In this document: piece by piece, positions 9,117-17,953 of the stretch
Layout: the number at the start of each line of letters is the position of its first letter
Position numbering within the stretch: position 1 is the first letter of the stretch
IMG/VR virus record: IMGVR_UViG_3300025108_000158
Coordinates: 1 to 37,367 of that record
Reading direction: 5' to 3' (one strand)
Origin: a virus
DNA: 37,367 bases
Program-made: the position numbers and the translations under genes
Notes under the pieces: generated by a model
Database searches by the model: none
What the model saw: the letters and a program-made list of their open reading frames with translations, nothing else
Told to the model about the DNA's origin: nothing

Positions 9117-9117
9117 T

Positions 9118-10626
9118 ATGGCTCAAGAACTAAAGAGTATTAATCTTGTAGCGCCAGCGTTCAAAGGTATTAACACCGAAGATTCACCGTTGGCGCAGGA
9201 CCCGTCGTTTGCTGAAATAGCAGACAACGCTGTGATTGACAAACGTGGTCGTATTGCGGCACGTAAGGGTCATAGTGTCATTACAACTAATAAAACAGCA
9301 CTAGGCTCTGGTACGATCAGGGCTGTAAAAGAGTTCGACAGAAGTACCGGTAGCAACGTAGTGTTGTCTGTAGGCAATAACAAGATATTCACAGGTACTA
9401 CTACGCTTACTGACGCTACGCCTGGAAGTTACACGGTAACAGCAGACAACTGGAAGATTGTTAACTTTAACGACAAAGCGTACTTGTTTCAAGCTTCTCA
9501 TGAACCTTTAGTGTACGACGGTTCGTCAGTGGTACGTCTAGACTCAGTAGCTGGTGCTGCCGGTGTTGTACTAGGTAACGAAGTACTGTCAGCTTACGGT
9601 CGTCTCTGGGTAACAGGAGTTGGTGGTAGTCCTTCTATCGTGTACTGGTCTGACCTCTTGATAGGCCATGACTTCTCAGGCGGTACTAGTGGCTCCATTG
9701 ACGTGTCTAAAGTCTGGCCTGACGGGTACGACGAGATTGTAGCACTGGCTGCACACAACGGCTTCCTAATTATCTTTGGTAAGCACAGCATCATTGTGTA
9801 CCAAGGAGCAGAAGCACCAGCAACTATGGTTCTTCAGGACACTGTAGCTGGTATCGGTTGCGTAGACAGAGACACTGTTCAGTACACTGGTACGGACGTA
9901 CTGTTCCTGTCACACACTGGTTTAAAGAGCTTTGGACGTACGATACAACAGAAGTCCATGCCTGTTAGTAGTTTGTCAGCAAACATTAGTAAGGACATTA
10001 TTAACGCCTTGCAGACAGAAAACACATTCTTTAGGTCTGCTTATAGTCCTGAAGAAGGTTTTTACTTACTAACTTTTGTAGGTCAGGACAACACTTACTG
10101 CTTTGACGTTAGAGGAACAACAGAGAATGGTTCCTACCGTGTTACTCGTTGGCCTTCTACTGGCTTTAGTTGTTACACACGTTTAGACAACGGTGACTTT
10201 TACATAGGCACGTCTGAAGGTATTAGTGAGTACACTGGTTATCAAGACAACGGTTTAGGCTACCGCTTTAAGTACTACAGCCCAAGCTTAACATTTGGCG
10301 ACAGTTCTAGAGTTAAGATTCTTAAGAAGCTAAAGCCTACGTTAGTTGGTGCGAACAACGCAACAGTATTTATGAAGTGGGCGTATGACTTTAAGGGTAC
10401 TTACTCAACAGCAGAGTTTACAGTAGGAGACCAGGTCACTGGTTTCTTCGGTGAGAGTGAGTACACAACTGTGGAGTTCACAGGTGGCGCTTTGACCAAC
10501 CAAAGAAGTTTAAACGCAACAGGCTACGGAACTAGTATTGTTGTAGGTTTAGAAGCAGAGATTGACGGTTCACAGCTGTCACTACAGGAGATCAACGTAA
10601 TGGCTTTAATGGGTAAATTACTATGA
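9118..10626 (+). CDS. Tail tube / nozzle protein (tail tubular protein B-like)
   Basis: A 502-aa beta-rich protein. It opens with L-V-A-P-A-F-K-G-I-N-T-E-D-S-P-L, a phrase typical of podoviral nozzle or tail-stabilisation proteins, followed by D-N-A-V-I-D-K-R-G-R-I-A-A-R-K-G. Repeated blade-like strands such as S-Y-T-V-T-A-D-N-W-K-I-V-N and A-Y-L-F-Q-A-S-H-E-P-L-V-Y-D-G suggest a propeller-like fold. In this class the protein extends the tail below the adaptor and carries the fibres. It is flanked by the adaptor and an ejection-type protein (ATGA overlap at 10623). Confidence 0.75.
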   Translation: MAQELKSINLVAPAFKGINTEDSPLAQDPSFAEIADNAVIDKRGRIAARKGHSVITTNKTALGSGTIRAVKEFDRSTGSNVVLSVGNNKIFTGTTTLTDATPGSYTVTADNWKIVNFNDKAYLFQASHEPLVYDGSSVVRLDSVAGAAGVVLGNEVLSAYGRLWVTGVGGSPSIVYWSDLLIGHDFSGGTSGSIDVSKVWPDGYDEIVALAAHNGFLIIFGKHSIIVYQGAEAPATMVLQDTVAGIGCVDRDTVQYTGTDVLFLSHTGLKSFGRTIQQKSMPVSSLSANISKDIINALQTENTFFRSAYSPEEGFYLLTFVGQDNTYCFDVRGTTENGSYRVTRWPSTGFSCYTRLDNGDFYIGTSEGISEYTGYQDNGLGYRFKYYSPSLTFGDSSRVKILKKLKPTLVGANNATVFMKWAYDFKGTYSTAEFTVGDQVTGFFGESEYTTVEFTGGALTNQRSLNATGYGTSIVVGLEAEIDGSQLSLQEINVMALMGKLL

Positions 10627-11474
10627 TAGATTTGAATCAATTATTGGGTTTAGGTGCCATAGGTGCTGGTGGTTTACTTACAGGTAAAGCTTATCAACGT
10701 CTTGGTGAAATAGGTGAACAAGCAAGAAGGGAAGCAGGCGATATTGCTACTACTGGTGTAGAGCAAACACGTTTCCAACCTTTCACAGTAACGACAGGAA
10801 CAGGAGGAGCATTAACTACTACTCCTGAAGGTGGTCTTACTGTAGGCATGTCTCCAGAAGAGCAGGCGTTCCAACAGCAGATGTTCGGAGGTGCAGGTCA
10901 GTTTTATCAACAGGCTATGCAACCTACGCAGGCACGTGAGCAGGCTGTCTTTGAGCGAATAAGGGAAGCACAGCGTCCTGAAGAGCAACGTCAGCGTCTT
11001 GCTACTGAAGAGCGTCTAGCGGCACAAGGACGCTTAGGTTTGCGTACAGCACAGTTTGGAGGCGCACCTGAGCAGTTTGCTTTGGCTAAGGCTCAGGAAG
11101 AAGCACGTAACCAAGCGATGCTAAGTGCAATGCAACAGGCGCAAGCTGAGCAGATGCAACAGGCGCAGCTAGGTGGTCAGTTCATGGGCGCTAGTTACAC
11201 ACCTCAAGCGCAAGCATTGAACGTCCTACAAGCAGGTATGCCAGCTGCACAAATGGCGCAACGTGGTCAGCTACAAGGTGCTGGTTTATTTGGTGAAGCA
11301 CAAATGGGTGGACTTGAGGCACTGCTTGGTTCAGGTCTTGGACAAGCTAACCTCTATGGTCAACTGGGTACTGGTCTCCTGTCAGGACTGTTGACACCAC
11401 AGCAAGTCGGTATGGGTGACGGTATCACTAAAATTGTTAACCCACTGTTTGATCTACTAGGCATAGGAGGCTAA
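10623..11474 (+). CDS. Internal virion / ejection protein 1 (candidate)
   Basis: A 283-aa protein rich in Gln, Ala and Gly. A hydrophobic N-terminus (L-G-L-G-A-I-G-A-G-G-L-L-T-G-K) precedes a Gln/Glu/Arg/Ala helical centre (residues ~75-200) and a Gly/Leu-rich C-terminus ending L-F-D-L-L-G-I-G-G. Small, Gln-rich helical proteins with membrane-active glycine segments, placed first of three after the nozzle gene, are typical podoviral ejection proteins (T7 gp14 / P22 gp7 position). No enzymatic motif is visible. The ATG overlaps the upstream stop. Confidence 0.6.
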   Translation: MIDLNQLLGLGAIGAGGLLTGKAYQRLGEIGEQARREAGDIATTGVEQTRFQPFTVTTGTGGALTTTPEGGLTVGMSPEEQAFQQQMFGGAGQFYQQAMQPTQAREQAVFERIREAQRPEEQRQRLATEERLAAQGRLGLRTAQFGGAPEQFALAKAQEEARNQAMLSAMQQAQAEQMQQAQLGGQFMGASYTPQAQALNVLQAGMPAAQMAQRGQLQGAGLFGEAQMGGLEALLGSGLGQANLYGQLGTGLLSGLLTPQQVGMGDGITKIVNPLFDLLGIGG

Positions 11475-11475
11475 G

Positions 11476-12540
11476 ATGGCTAGGTTTTCACAAGGACTAC
11501 TACAGGGTCTTATGCAGCCTGCATTTGGTCAGAACCTGTATCAAGTAGGTAGAGCAGCAGCAGCTGGTCCTTCTATGACTAGGGCGTCACAGCGGATGCA
11601 AGAAGAGCGTGAGCAAACTCAACGTGGCGTTACTGGCGGCTTGTTTGGTTTAGAACAGGCAGTAGCAGAAGGTCGTGACTATCAAGACGCTATTGGTTCT
11701 CTTGTTGGCTTAGGTGCTACACCTGAGCAAATAACGGCTGCACAAGAGCGTGGTAGAGCTACTAAGGCACGAACAACTCCAGTAACTAGAGCGTCTTATT
11801 TTGCTCAGAATCCTCAAGAAGAAGCTGACCTTTACAAAAATTTTAAAGCCGCTTCTATTGAGAACTATATAAATGGAACGGGCGTTTTAGACCCTATAGA
11901 TACACAAGACAAGCCTAAAGTTTCCGAACACGCTCTTAGACTACGAGAACAAGGTTATCTTCCTGATTCTCCTGAGTTTAAACAAGCGATGAAGAATTAT
12001 AACGACTCTATAGTAAGTGGTCGTGCTAAAGGGATGTCTTACAAAGGACCTTTAGAGCAGACTTCTTTTTTAAATGACGAACTTAGAAAACATCCTCTTT
12101 ATGAATCTACAGTTAACATAACAGAAAAAGTTAATAAAGCAGAGAGTTTAAAGCAAGGGGTTAGAGAAGGAGACTCAGAGGCAATACGTTTAATGGAACG
12201 TACTGTGTCAGAATTATATAACTCTGATTCAAGAGCAGCTTCTGAAATTGACAGACTGCTTGAAGGAAGAGACATAAAAGAACGTTTTTCTAACTGGGTT
12301 TTAACTCTTGCTGGTGGTGACGTATCTAAAAACACAAAAGATACTTTATTTGCTATTGTAGATACATCTAACAGACTAGCCCGTCGCCAACAAGCTATGG
12401 CTGTTAAGTCCGTTTCTGATTCTTTTGCAGATTACGTTGATTCAAAAGTGGCTAGTAACTGGTCTGAAAGAAATAAAGATGCGCCTGTTATTGAAGCAAT
12501 GACTGAAGAAGCCGCTATACAGATGTACCTTAATCAATAA
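11476..12540 (+). CDS. Internal virion / ejection protein 2 (candidate)
   Basis: A 354-aa, largely alpha-helical protein. It starts M-A-R-F-S-Q-G-L-L-Q-G-L-M-Q-P-A-F-G one base after the previous stop. The N-terminal ~30 residues are amphipathic and the rest is charged and helical (for example S-R-A-A-S-E-I-D-R-L-L-E-G-R). I recognise no domain. Its position between two other ejection-type proteins and the lack of enzyme motifs suggest a core protein released with the DNA. Confidence 0.55.
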   Translation: MARFSQGLLQGLMQPAFGQNLYQVGRAAAAGPSMTRASQRMQEEREQTQRGVTGGLFGLEQAVAEGRDYQDAIGSLVGLGATPEQITAAQERGRATKARTTPVTRASYFAQNPQEEADLYKNFKAASIENYINGTGVLDPIDTQDKPKVSEHALRLREQGYLPDSPEFKQAMKNYNDSIVSGRAKGMSYKGPLEQTSFLNDELRKHPLYESTVNITEKVNKAESLKQGVREGDSEAIRLMERTVSELYNSDSRAASEIDRLLEGRDIKERFSNWVLTLAGGDVSKNTKDTLFAIVDTSNRLARRQQAMAVKSVSDSFADYVDSKVASNWSERNKDAPVIEAMTEEAAIQMYLNQ

Positions 12541-12551
12541 GGAATAGTAGC

Positions 12552-15248
12552 ATGACAACTACTTTGAAATACGGTTATGAAGAAGCAGTAACTGCAATGA
12601 CCAATGCACACAACGCTGGTGATTATGATTCTGCTAAGAAAATAGCCGGTTATATAAAACAAAATAACCTGCAACCAGTAGAGGCTGAAAGCCAGCCTAC
12701 TCCAGAAGCCGTCGAAAGTTCGTCTAATTACTATATTGACAAGGCAAAGTCAGGAGCAGCTGATCTTGTTTTTTCTGCTGTACCAGAACAAGTGCTAGAC
12801 AATCTTATAGGAGTAGATCAGTTTAGTTCTGAATATTGGCTAGAAGACGGCGGTTTTGATAGAAAGCGTTTTGACAGAGACAGACAAGTTGCTATAGAAA
12901 ATGCAAAGGAAGAGTTCTTTGGTTACAAAGGAATTAAACCTGACTCCGAATTAGAAAGGTACTTAGGAACAGGCGTTGAAAGCGTAGCCGCTGAAGGACC
13001 TTTAGCTTTCTTAGGAGCTAAAAAAGCATCAGGAGCTATTACTGAAGTTTTACATTCCTATGCAGCAAATGTTTTAGGTCAGTTTGGTGCTGAAACTGCC
13101 GCTACTGTAACTGCGGAATTGGGTGGAGGAGAGCTTGCACAACAACTAGCAGCAGGTGCTGGTGGATTAGCTTTAGGAGGGGCGACAATACCAGGCAGAA
13201 TAATAGGTGCGTCTGTAATTGAAACAGGTAAGAAAGCTATTTCTGAACGCAAGCGAGTAAACCAAAGTATTAATACCGCTACTGAATACGCAGCGTCTTC
13301 TGAAGTTAAACAGTTAATAGATAATGCAACTAAGATTCAGCCTGATCTTGATGATGTTTTAAAGGCAACTGTTGATCTTCAAGGTGAAGTTCCTAATCTA
13401 ATCGTACCTCCGGTTGCTGCTTTAGCAGATAACCCTATTTACAGAAAAAACACAGAGTACTTGCTACGTACTAGTCCTGAGTTTTATGCTAAAGCTAAAG
13501 AGTCATTAGCTAGTGCTAAGACAGCGATTGACGCCAGAAAAGAAGCTTTGTTTGGAACAGCTGGTCCACAAGCAGACGCTAAGTTAAAAGCTGCTTTGCC
13601 TACAAACTATGATACGGATATACGTGTAGCTAAGAAAAGAATAAATGCTATAGACACCCAACTAGAAAAAGTTACTAACTCTGTTAGAACTTCTGTTGAC
13701 TACATAGATGTAGGTAAGCGAACAGACAACTTAATGAAGGCCAAAGAAGCTGGTGTCCGTGCTAAGTTAGGACCTAAGTACGATAAAGTTCTTAAGGACG
13801 CAGACACGGCTGGTGTTGTATTTCCTGCTTCTTCCGTAGCTAAAGTACACCAAATGTACAAAGGGCTACGTTCTGAAGACCTTTTTGCATCTTTCCCTAA
13901 TCTTGCAGGAAAACTTAATAAGCAATGGTCTCCAAAGAAAGTAGAACCAAGCCCTATAATTATTCCTGGTGTTACACCACCCAAGATGAAGAAAGAATAT
14001 AAGAGTGTTCCGCTTGCTGAAATGGACTCTTTAAAAAGAGAACTTAATAAAGCAATAAGAAAAGTAAAGGACTCTACTCAAAAAAGAGTACTGAATAATT
14101 TAAAAGTTAGTTTGAACGGTGAAATAGCCAAACTTCCTGAAGAGTTTTCAGAAGCGTATAAAGGAATAGACTTAGAGTTTTATAGAGAATTAGGCATACC
14201 TAAAAATAAGGCTGAGATAGATCAGTTAGATTCTGCTAAATTTATGAGTCAAACAGGTACCTATCTTTCTAAACCTGAACAGGCTCAAGAATTTTTAAGT
14301 TTTGTTGGAGACGCTGGAATTCCTGTTGTTAAGGACGCTATATTAATAAAAATGCAAGGTGCTGGTTTAGTAGGCGGTGGTGTGTACACCAATAATTTAC
14401 TAGATCCTAGAAAGCTTGCTGGTTTTGTTAATCAAAATAGAACTTTAATAAACACTATTCCTGGTTTACAGGATGAACTTCTAGACACTAGAAAACTTGT
14501 TGATAATTTAACCTCTGTTAAAGGCAGGTTAGAAAGTGAGTACAACGCTAAAGCCAAAGAATTAGGTGAGGGTTTTTATGAGGCTTTCCACAAAAAAGGC
14601 ATTAGTACAGTTACTTCAGAAATATTAGGGTCTGCTGCAGATAGTCAAAAATATCTTAAAGACATTAAGAATTTCGAGCCTGAAACAGCAAAAATGGCTA
14701 AACAAGCTGTTAGGGCAGGTCTTATAGAAAAAGCTATGGGTTCAGGCGTATCAACTATTGATTTTATTAAAAAAAATCAAAGAGCCTATGCTGAATGGTT
14801 TGGACCGACGTACGCAAAAGACGTAGACTCCATAGCTCAAGCTTCTGATTTAATCAGTAAAATTGATATTGATACAATGAAATTTGCTCTTGACTATAAA
14901 AATCAAGACATGCTTCTTGAAAAGGCAGGTATAAGCGGTCCTCAGTTACAGTCTGTTTTAAGAGACCGTATCAGTAATGGACTAACGAAGCTTGCTATTA
15001 TTGGTTCTAAGATTAGCACGTCTTCAGTGTCAGCAAAGCGGGACTCAAAGGTAATGGAATTGTTGTTAAATCCAGAGTCTTTAAAAACTATTAGAGAGTC
15101 TGTACAACAAGAAAAGATAAAAGTACTAGATCCAAAAACTGTTGCGAAGATAGGACAAGCAGTAAACAACTCAGTTTACCGTGGCTTGTACTTCGGAGGA
15201 GTTGCTGCAGGTCCAGCATTAGAGGAAGTTCAGACAGAAGAACAATAA
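12552..15248 (+). CDS. Large internal virion / ejection protein 3 (candidate)
   Basis: An 898-aa protein and the last gene of the rightward arm. It is mostly helical, with an Ala/Gly hydrophobic region at about residues 150-230 (L-A-A-G-A-G-G-L-A-L-G-G-A-T-I-P-G-R) that could span or penetrate a membrane. Long charged helices follow, as in T7 gp16 or P22 gp16 style ejection proteins. I see no lysozyme or transglycosylase catalytic motif. AAGGAATAG lies just before the ATG. Transcription converges with the RNR gene across a hairpin 5 nt after the stop. Confidence 0.6.
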   Translation: MTTTLKYGYEEAVTAMTNAHNAGDYDSAKKIAGYIKQNNLQPVEAESQPTPEAVESSSNYYIDKAKSGAADLVFSAVPEQVLDNLIGVDQFSSEYWLEDGGFDRKRFDRDRQVAIENAKEEFFGYKGIKPDSELERYLGTGVESVAAEGPLAFLGAKKASGAITEVLHSYAANVLGQFGAETAATVTAELGGGELAQQLAAGAGGLALGGATIPGRIIGASVIETGKKAISERKRVNQSINTATEYAASSEVKQLIDNATKIQPDLDDVLKATVDLQGEVPNLIVPPVAALADNPIYRKNTEYLLRTSPEFYAKAKESLASAKTAIDARKEALFGTAGPQADAKLKAALPTNYDTDIRVAKKRINAIDTQLEKVTNSVRTSVDYIDVGKRTDNLMKAKEAGVRAKLGPKYDKVLKDADTAGVVFPASSVAKVHQMYKGLRSEDLFASFPNLAGKLNKQWSPKKVEPSPIIIPGVTPPKMKKEYKSVPLAEMDSLKRELNKAIRKVKDSTQKRVLNNLKVSLNGEIAKLPEEFSEAYKGIDLEFYRELGIPKNKAEIDQLDSAKFMSQTGTYLSKPEQAQEFLSFVGDAGIPVVKDAILIKMQGAGLVGGGVYTNNLLDPRKLAGFVNQNRTLINTIPGLQDELLDTRKLVDNLTSVKGRLESEYNAKAKELGEGFYEAFHKKGISTVTSEILGSAADSQKYLKDIKNFEPETAKMAKQAVRAGLIEKAMGSGVSTIDFIKKNQRAYAEWFGPTYAKDVDSIAQASDLISKIDIDTMKFALDYKNQDMLLEKAGISGPQLQSVLRDRISNGLTKLAIIGSKISTSSVSAKRDSKVMELLLNPESLKTIRESVQQEKIKVLDPKTVAKIGQAVNNSVYRGLYFGGVAAGPALEEVQTEEQ

Positions 15249-15250
15249 AA

Positions 15251-15270
15251 AAGGGGGCCTAAGCCCCCAT
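15251..15270 (-). terminator. Intrinsic terminator between converging arms
   Basis: A perfect 6-bp GC stem, GGGGGC-CTAA-GCCCCC, lies at 15253-15268. Read leftward (the RNR transcript) it is followed by TTTTTT, a textbook intrinsic terminator. Read rightward the hairpin is preceded by A's and followed by ATAAG, so it would stop the late transcript less well. It sits exactly between the two stop codons. Confidence 0.9.
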
Positions 15271-15273
15271 AAG

Positions 15274-17145
15274 TTACAACTCACAGTTATTACCAGTGCA
15301 GGCTAACTGTTGAGACCCTTCCGTCATGTCTGAGTTTTCTGAGATTGCCCAATCAATGGTCTCAGGAAACTCTTTCTTCAGCTTCTCATAGGTCTCTAAG
15401 TCTATGGGTTCATAAGGCGCTTGTTGATACGTATGTTCGGAATAAGGGAGGAAACTAACTCCGCTTATCTTATCGAACTTATTGTACAACCATTGACCCA
15501 CTTCCAAGAACTCTTCGTCACGGTAGTAACAGGTCATAGACGGCTTATGTTCACACCAGAAGTCCTGGTAAATTTCCCATAGCTCAAGTTGCTCCATTGC
15601 TCCCATCTCAGAGGCCACCACAGCGCCTTCAGGAGACTTTATCGGGAAGGAGAATACCTTAGTACTAGGAGACATTACGTCGTCCTCTACAGGCACTCCT
15701 GCCGATTCTAAGACTTGACAGAGTGGGTCTCTTGCGTCCGCTCTAACTCGTCTAATGTATTGATCTGAGTATCTAGGATGGATGCCAGATGCAGAATCAA
15801 CCAACTGACTAACAGTACCGGAAGGTTTAACAGCAGTAATGGCAGTGCTGATATTAATACCAAGCTTAGTAGCCCATTCCTTATTAGTGTTAATCGCTTC
15901 TTCTTTGAGTTCAGTAAGCCAAGTCTTGAGAACACCTTTGTCCCTCCTTCCTGATAGCGTTGGGTGATCCATGATGCCTGTTAAGCTAACACCAAGTAAT
16001 GCTTCCTCTTCTGTATTCTTTTGCCACGCTTTACGTAGGTAACGAAAGTCAGTTAACGTAGCCTGTAAAGTTCCAAGGATAGCCGCAGTACGAACTTTTC
16101 GTTTAAGGTCTGACAACGTATCGGTTGACCTGACAACAACTTCCGATAGATTGCAGAACTGGTTTGGTCGTAAGATGATCTCTGAACATGGATTAGTTCC
16201 AAAATCATAGGTAGCATCTCGTCGCTCGTTCTTTGCAGCTTGCTTTTGACTTGCGACTCTAGAGAACATTCCTCGTTCTCCTGATCGTGACTCATACAAA
16301 CTACTCCACTCGTTTAGGAATGCCTCAAAGTCCGGCTTCTCTGTATAACATGCGCTGTTGTTCGCTAGTCCTCGTTGTGGATTGTCTTGCCACCACTGTC
16401 CTGACTTACACCGTCGTAGTCTATCGTCAGTGAGGTTACTAAGACTGATAAGAGCACTTCTCCTAACCCCTCCGACGACAACGATTTGTGCAATCTTACA
16501 GCAGATATCGTGACACTCGATAGAGGAAAGCTTACGTCCAGCAGCCTCCCTAAAGATTTCGGTGGTAAATTTAAAGAGGTCAACAAGAGGATCCGCACCA
16601 GACGCTCTACCTCCGAAGGTTTTAAGGGCTGACCCTGCAGGTCGTACTCCAGATACGTCCCACTTTGGAAGCTGACCCGAATAGAGCAAGCTAATAAGTT
16701 CTCTGTAGGCTTTAGCCCATCCAATTTTGCTGTCAGCGACGTGTATAACGGTATCTGTGTCATGAAATTCCTCTGCTACTTCTGGTAGTTTAGATACGTA
16801 CTGGCGTTCAACACTAAAGCCTACACCTGTGCCGCACATAAGTACGTACATCATTTCATCAAAAGCTTTAGGATGGTCGATAGGTAAGTAAGAGCAGTTA
16901 AAACCAGCTACATTGTCACGGTCTAGTGCTTCTCCAGCAGTCATGAGTGCTCGCATGGAAGGCATAACGCCCATGTCATGGATGTCTGCAAAGATACCGT
17001 TAGCTTCTTCAAGAGTAAGCTTACCTTTCTCTATCCAAAAGTTGAGGTAACGGTCGATAGTTTCTTCCCAGGTTTCACGTCGTTGCTCTTCAGGCAAGTA
17101 CCTTGCGTACCTGCTTTTGTGTATGTACTGTTGGTATGCGTCCAT
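15274..17145 (-). CDS. nrdJ: Adenosylcobalamin-dependent (class II) ribonucleotide reductase
   Basis: A 623-aa monomeric class II ribonucleotide reductase, which makes deoxynucleotides from ribonucleotides using coenzyme B12 and needs no oxygen. Key residues by analogy to the Lactobacillus enzyme: C84 (G-F-N-C) and C331 (F-C-N-L) form the substrate disulfide. N318, C320 and E322 (N-P-C-S-E) form the active site with the thiyl cysteine, and the 11-residue C320-C331 gap matches. The C-terminal shuttle pair is C616/C621 (C-T-G-N-N-C-E-L). All catalytic residues are present, so the enzyme should be active. It is somewhat shorter than the ~740-aa bacterial form. It is the last gene of the leftward arm, fed by the replication operon, and ends at the 15253 hairpin. 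Confidence 0.92.
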   Translation of the reverse strand: MDAYQQYIHKSRYARYLPEEQRRETWEETIDRYLNFWIEKGKLTLEEANGIFADIHDMGVMPSMRALMTAGEALDRDNVAGFNCSYLPIDHPKAFDEMMYVLMCGTGVGFSVERQYVSKLPEVAEEFHDTDTVIHVADSKIGWAKAYRELISLLYSGQLPKWDVSGVRPAGSALKTFGGRASGADPLVDLFKFTTEIFREAAGRKLSSIECHDICCKIAQIVVVGGVRRSALISLSNLTDDRLRRCKSGQWWQDNPQRGLANNSACYTEKPDFEAFLNEWSSLYESRSGERGMFSRVASQKQAAKNERRDATYDFGTNPCSEIILRPNQFCNLSEVVVRSTDTLSDLKRKVRTAAILGTLQATLTDFRYLRKAWQKNTEEEALLGVSLTGIMDHPTLSGRRDKGVLKTWLTELKEEAINTNKEWATKLGINISTAITAVKPSGTVSQLVDSASGIHPRYSDQYIRRVRADARDPLCQVLESAGVPVEDDVMSPSTKVFSFPIKSPEGAVVASEMGAMEQLELWEIYQDFWCEHKPSMTCYYRDEEFLEVGQWLYNKFDKISGVSFLPYSEHTYQQAPYEPIDLETYEKLKKEFPETIDWAISENSDMTEGSQQLACTGNNCEL

Positions 17146-17420
17146 TAATTTAGTTCCTTTATTAGTCGTTCAATATACCACTTACACTTACGTAAGTCTT
17201 CGATGGGTTTGCCTTTGTAGTCGTAGCGCCAGAGGTACTTCAGTGCGTTACCCTTAAGATAACCGTTGAACTCGTGTTCAGGCATGGACGCTTTAATTGC
17301 TTCTATCGCTTCGATTGATCCTTTGTTGTAATGATCCGGTTGTTCTACAGGGTCTACCTTTGGCTTCTTCAGTATAGAAATACCGTCCCAATCTGCAGGA
17401 GTTGCATCGTCAATACTCAT
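17145..17420 (-). CDS. DUF3310 family protein
   Basis: A 91-aa protein with the family hallmarks P-D-H-Y-N-K-G-S-I-E-A-I-E-A-I (residues ~29-43), G-Y-L-K-G-N-A-L-K-Y-L-W-R-Y-D-Y-K-G-K (about 54-72) and a C-terminal W-Y-I-E-R-L-I-K-E-L. This family is common in phage nucleotide-metabolism and replication clusters; a nucleotide kinase-like role has been suggested but is unproven. The stop abuts the RNR start and the ATG overlaps the upstream gene by 11 nt, so the genes are co-translated. Confidence 0.85.
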   Translation of the reverse strand: MSIDDATPADWDGISILKKPKVDPVEQPDHYNKGSIEAIEAIKASMPEHEFNGYLKGNALKYLWRYDYKGKPIEDLRKCKWYIERLIKELN

Positions 17421-17589
17421 AAGTCTCTTCCTCTTTTAATTCCTCTTCAAAAACGTCAAACCTGTTGATTAGTTTATCTTCAAACCTATCAAGCAACTGT
17501 TCAGAAGTAATCTCTAACGCTTCCAGTAAATCGTCAGGATCATACAGCTTCAGTAGCTTTTCCTTCATTTCCCCCAAAGTTAGTGACAT
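17410..17589 (-). CDS. Small acidic helical protein of the replication operon
   Basis: A 59-aa protein from the ATG at 17589 (an in-frame TTG lies two codons upstream). It contains L-G-E-M-K-E-K-L-L-K-L-Y-D-P-D-D-L-L-E-A-L-E-I-T-S-E-Q-L plus L-L-D-R-F-E-D. Short proteins with a Y-D-P-D-x-L-x-E-x-L-x-I-x-x-E-x-L-L-D-R-F pattern recur beside T7-like endonuclease genes. The function is unknown. It overlaps the 3' end of the endonuclease gene by 50 nt in another frame. Confidence 0.7.
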   Translation of the reverse strand: MSLTLGEMKEKLLKLYDPDDLLEALEITSEQLLDRFEDKLINRFDVFEEELKEEETYEY

Positions 17590-17953
17590 GGTCAATTAAC
17601 TCCTGCAGCGTATCTAAAGTGTACCATAGTATTCCCTCTTTGTCGCACCACTGTGACATAGTCATCTTAGCGCCTTTTCTTATTTTTTTATTGGGTTGCA
17701 TTAGTACAAAGACTAGTTTTTGTCCTTTGGGGAGACTGTCTCTGATACTGGTGTACTTCTTCGTGTCTCCGTCCCGAAAATATCCTTTGCATTCAACAAG
17801 AGTATTGGAAGCACTATGTACGAAATCAGGACGATAAGACCGACTAATAATGTAAGGGACCGTGAATGGTTCATAATCAAAATCCTTCAATATCTTGCTG
17901 ACATCGTCTTCAAACGTGCTTCTAAATTTCGATTTCTTGGACCTTCGGTTCAT
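17540..17953 (-). CDS. T7-type endonuclease I (Holliday-junction resolvase)
   Basis: A 137-aa PD-(D/E)xK nuclease. The active site reads E15, D43 (Y-R-P-D-F), then E54 and K56 (L-V-E-C-K-G-Y-F), matching the E-D-ExK spacing of T7 gp3. In T7 this enzyme resolves branched DNA and helps break down host DNA. The size is close to T7's 149 aa. The start overlaps the upstream nuclease gene by 32 nt and the end overlaps the 59-aa gene. Confidence 0.88.
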   Translation of the reverse strand: MNRRSKKSKFRSTFEDDVSKILKDFDYEPFTVPYIISRSYRPDFVHSASNTLVECKGYFRDGDTKKYTSIRDSLPKGQKLVFVLMQPNKKIRKGAKMTMSQWCDKEGILWYTLDTLQELIDHVTNFGGNEGKATEAV

